Assembly: GCA_001910725.1 (NCBI GenBank)
Contig: MJGA01000028.1
Location: forward strand, 248,001-312,000
DNA length: 64,000 nucleotides
Source: Phanerodontia chrysosporium
Taxonomy: Eukaryota > Basidiomycota > Agaricomycetes > Polyporales > Phanerochaetaceae
Direction of reading: 5' to 3'
Below are positions 62,085-64,000 of the stretch, one piece after another. The first letter of the stretch is position 1, and the number at the start of each line of letters is the position of its first letter. A model generated the notes under the pieces. It searched no databases. It was not told the DNA's origin and worked only from the letters and a program-made list of their open reading frames with translations. The position numbers and the translations under genes are program-made.

Positions 62085-62737
62085 TGTCACGGATGTGACG
62101 GTGCAGCCCTATTTTTCGCCGATTTTTGGCTATTTTCCTCGATTAATCCAACGGGCGAGCAGCCCTCGCGCCGTCTGGAGTCCTAGCCGCCCACACTCAG
62201 CGCCTGGCCATTCAGCGCCAGCGCCCTGATGGCGCATCACCCCTAGACGCCAGCGCATCCCACTGCGCGCTCAGACACTGCCCGGATCACCGGTCTGCCT
62301 TGCTACCGGTTCCCCGGATCGCCGAGGAGGCACTGTCATCCCCGATGACTCCCCTCGCCGAGACACGCCGAGCTGATCAGCCTGATGACACAGCCTCGTG
62401 ACATAGCCCCAACACAGCCTCGCCGCGCAGCCCACGTCGCAGCCTCGATGGCTATGCAGAGCACTGCCCATCAGCTTATGTAATCGTATAGCCTGCCCTA
62501 AAGGACTTGTAGTATATAAGGGTAGCTCCCCTCGCTCCTGTCCGTCATCTCGACCTCTTGGTCAATACGGACAGGTAAGCCCGTTGTTTGTACATTAGTT
62601 ACTAGTGCTAATACAACTTGGTCAATACGGACAGTTGCACAAACCGTTCGTCGCCGCGTGACTCGCTCCGCTGCGCCATCTCGTCGACCTCCCCATTCGT
62701 GCTCCCTCGTGTAGCGTTGAGCCTTCGCTTCGCGACA
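62085..62737 (+). repeat. E3 3' LTR
   Basis: 653 bp with a single copy of TGACACAGCCTCG at 62386-62398 where the 5' LTR has two copies 42 bp apart. It has the same hairpin start (62086-62099), TATA box and R segment (62547-62556), and ends CGCGACA before GACCC. Confidence 0.94.
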
Positions 62738-62742
62738 GACCC
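62738..62742 (+). repeat. Target-site duplication of E3 (right copy, GACCC)
   Basis: Second copy of GACCC. Counting it once restores the LINE ORF1 frame. Confidence 0.93.
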
Positions 62743-63133
62743 AGGTCGTGATGGTGGTGTGCATGACCGCGCAAAACAACAGGAGCGGGGCAGGCAGCGT
62801 GTCAGTGTCTGCTTCTTGGACGAGCGCGGATGCCGCAGCGAAGTTCGCCGTGAGCAGGTCGTGGACCTGGCCCAGCAATCTGGCAGCATTCTGGAATGCC
62901 GCGCCCGCCGCGGCAGAGCTGGCATCCGAGGGCGCGGACGTCGCAGAGGACATGACTTCATCGCCGTTGAGGCCAGGCGTGGGTGCAAGGGACTCGAGCA
63001 ACTCCGCAAAGCGGCTATCGCGTGTGCCCTTCTTCGGCGGTCTCAGATCCAGTCGCTCCGCGGGAGTCGGATGATGGCTCACCTCAACTTGGTGTGACAC
63101 TCCGGCGTCGAGGGGCGCGAATCGGTTCGGCAT
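62738..63133 (-). pseudogene. LINE ORF1, N-terminal piece, cut by E3
   Basis: From the ATG at 63133 (MPNRFAPLDAGVSHQVEV) to the E3 insertion. It includes an Ala-rich helical stretch (FQNAARLLGQVHDLLTANFAAA). The frame is open further upstream to an ATG at 63610, so a longer N-terminus is possible. The choice of 63133 rests only on composition. Confidence 0.75.
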
Positions 63134-64000
63134 GAGGGGCAGCGTCAGGCTATCGGACGGTGCGATGGTGCAGCGATATCCCAGGGAGGAGTGCAGGGCG
63201 CCTCCCACACGGGAAGTCCGCAAAAATTGCGTGCGGGTCAACCCGACGAGTCGCGGGCACAGCCGCTTGAGGTCCGGGGCCCGCCGCATATCAGCCAATG
63301 GGAGCGGCTCACTGGGGCGGGGGCCCGGGAAGGGATCCGCCGGGTCGGAGGGACCAGCCGGCCATGCGAGGCCAGGGACGTCCGCCAGGACGCGGTCACG
63401 CAGGGGAAGGCAAATCCTGCAGTAGCTGAGATCCACGACGAGGGTGGTCAAAAGGAGTCTATTGCGTGTACAACTGACAGGGAGTCGGATGGGCACGAGG
63501 TGCGCACGTCCATAGGGGGGGGCCGCCGGCCCCGGCTGATGCGTCGGCATCTCCCAGGGTCCGGGCAGGCCTAAGCGAGTCCGGCATGGGAGTGCCTGAG
63601 CCCTCCCCACCGTAAAATTGCGCCAGGCGCTGAGTTTTTGGGTATTCTACGGCGAGTCCCGTCTAAAGGGCCCCTTGCGGGCTACCCTGAGTGCAGTGAG
63701 TTGGCACATGCTTGGTGTGTGCACAGGCCCTCGGCAATGCATAGGCATCTCCCCTATAGGTGCACTACCTGAGGCAGGTCGACTCGAAAGTCTCCCCAAT
63801 TGGTGCGGCTGGGTAGCCAACAGTCAATAGACCTTCCAACTAGGTACACCTCAATAGTAAAGTTGGCAAAGCCTCCCTAAAGGGTACAGGAGGGGATCGC
63901 ACCCTGCTGCCTCGCACAACGAGCACCAACCACCACACTGACGTGGTAACAACTCGAGCAGGTAAACTCTGCATTTCGCAGAGACCCACCGGCGACGGAT
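63134..64000 (-). other. Upstream part of the LINE, to window end
   Basis: 867 bp upstream of ORF1, probably LINE 5' UTR. The ORF1 frame stays open to 63610. Beyond that no ORF is convincing. No target duplication or LTR-like end is seen, so the LINE 5' terminus probably lies outside the window. Confidence 0.5.

Larger units (their letters stand above)
55083..62737 (+). mobile_element. E3: 7,655-bp chromovirus (Ty3-like) inserted in LINE ORF1
   Basis: LTRs of 695 and 653 bp, a Met-less ORF0, gag with a zinc knuckle, and a pol of protease-RT-RNase H-integrase-chromodomain entered by -1 frameshifting. The chromodomain places it with chromoviruses. Self-complementarity between R and the bases after the LTR points to Tf1/sushi-type self-priming. 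Its LTR divergence is the highest of the three LTR elements here. Confidence 0.95.
33886..64000 (-). mobile_element. Tad-like LINE, interrupted by E2 and E3, 5' end outside the window
   Basis: A non-LTR element with a gag-like ORF1, a short ORF, and ORF2 (endonuclease-RT-RNase H-zinc finger), ending in a 3' poly(A). It occupies 33886-34464, 48490-55082 and 62738 onward, at least 8.4 kb without the insertions. E2 sits in ORF2 and E3 in ORF1. Both ORFs are open once each LTR element and one duplicate are removed. Domain order, with endonuclease first and RNase H after RT, fits the Tad clade known from filamentous fungi. The 5' end and target duplication lie beyond base 64000 or are not recognisable. 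Confidence 0.9.

Noticed and set aside
1..64000. CRISPR array, bacterial operon or phage-type defence system
   Set aside because: Introns, HET genes, LTR elements and a LINE show a fungal nuclear genome; no spaced direct-repeat array is present.

Overview
The window is nuclear DNA of a filamentous basidiomycete, probably an Agaricomycete. The evidence is short GT-AG introns of 50-61 bp, HET-domain proteins, a Tad-like LINE, chromodomain Ty3 elements and GC-rich coding DNA. It holds one ordinary gene, a small HET gene family, and a large nested stack of retrotransposons. Genus and species cannot be read from the sequence.

Layout. 1-4150: GC-rich DNA with no gene I can support. 4189-6200: TATA box and a five-exon hexose-transporter-type MFS gene (+). 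6705-6975: degenerate minisatellite. 6978-24017: a HET-domain gene (HET1, -) split by a 14.0-kb LTR retrotransposon, E1 (9408-23435, +), with two 1076-bp LTRs in which I saw no difference and a 4-bp target duplication. 24018-29291: no gene seen. 29292-32128: intact paralogue HET2 (-). 33166-33500: a broken third HET copy (-). 33886 to the window end: one Tad-like LINE (-). Its ORF2 is split by a second 14.0-kb element, E2 (34465-48489, -), and its ORF1 by a 7.7-kb chromovirus, E3 (55083-62737, +).

Removing each LTR element plus one copy of its target duplication restores an open host frame in all three cases (HET1, LINE ORF2, LINE ORF1). This fixes the boundaries to the base. E1 looks youngest. 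E2 LTRs differ at about 8 sites plus 2 one-base indels in about 1006 bp. E3 LTRs differ at 9 sites, all transitions, plus one 42-bp repeat-unit difference in 653-695 bp.

E1 and E2 belong to one unusual Ty3-like lineage and are the best candidates for something undescribed. A giant first ORF (about 1600 aa) carries Gag, a zinc knuckle, a retropepsin and some 800 further residues of unknown function. A second protein of unknown function follows, then a spacer of about 1 kb, then a Pol ORF (RT-RNase H-integrase, no protease, FIDD at the RT active site). The spacer in each carries an internal copy of the motif found directly at the 3' LTR, followed by antisense tRNA-like sequence. Their LTRs are unrelated, yet both begin with a perfect terminal hairpin, as do those of E3.

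E3 is a conventional chromovirus by domain order. It shows a textbook -1 frameshift heptamer between gag and pol, a Tf1-like self-priming complementarity, and a 60-bp intron-like segment in its R region bounded by 18-bp direct repeats.
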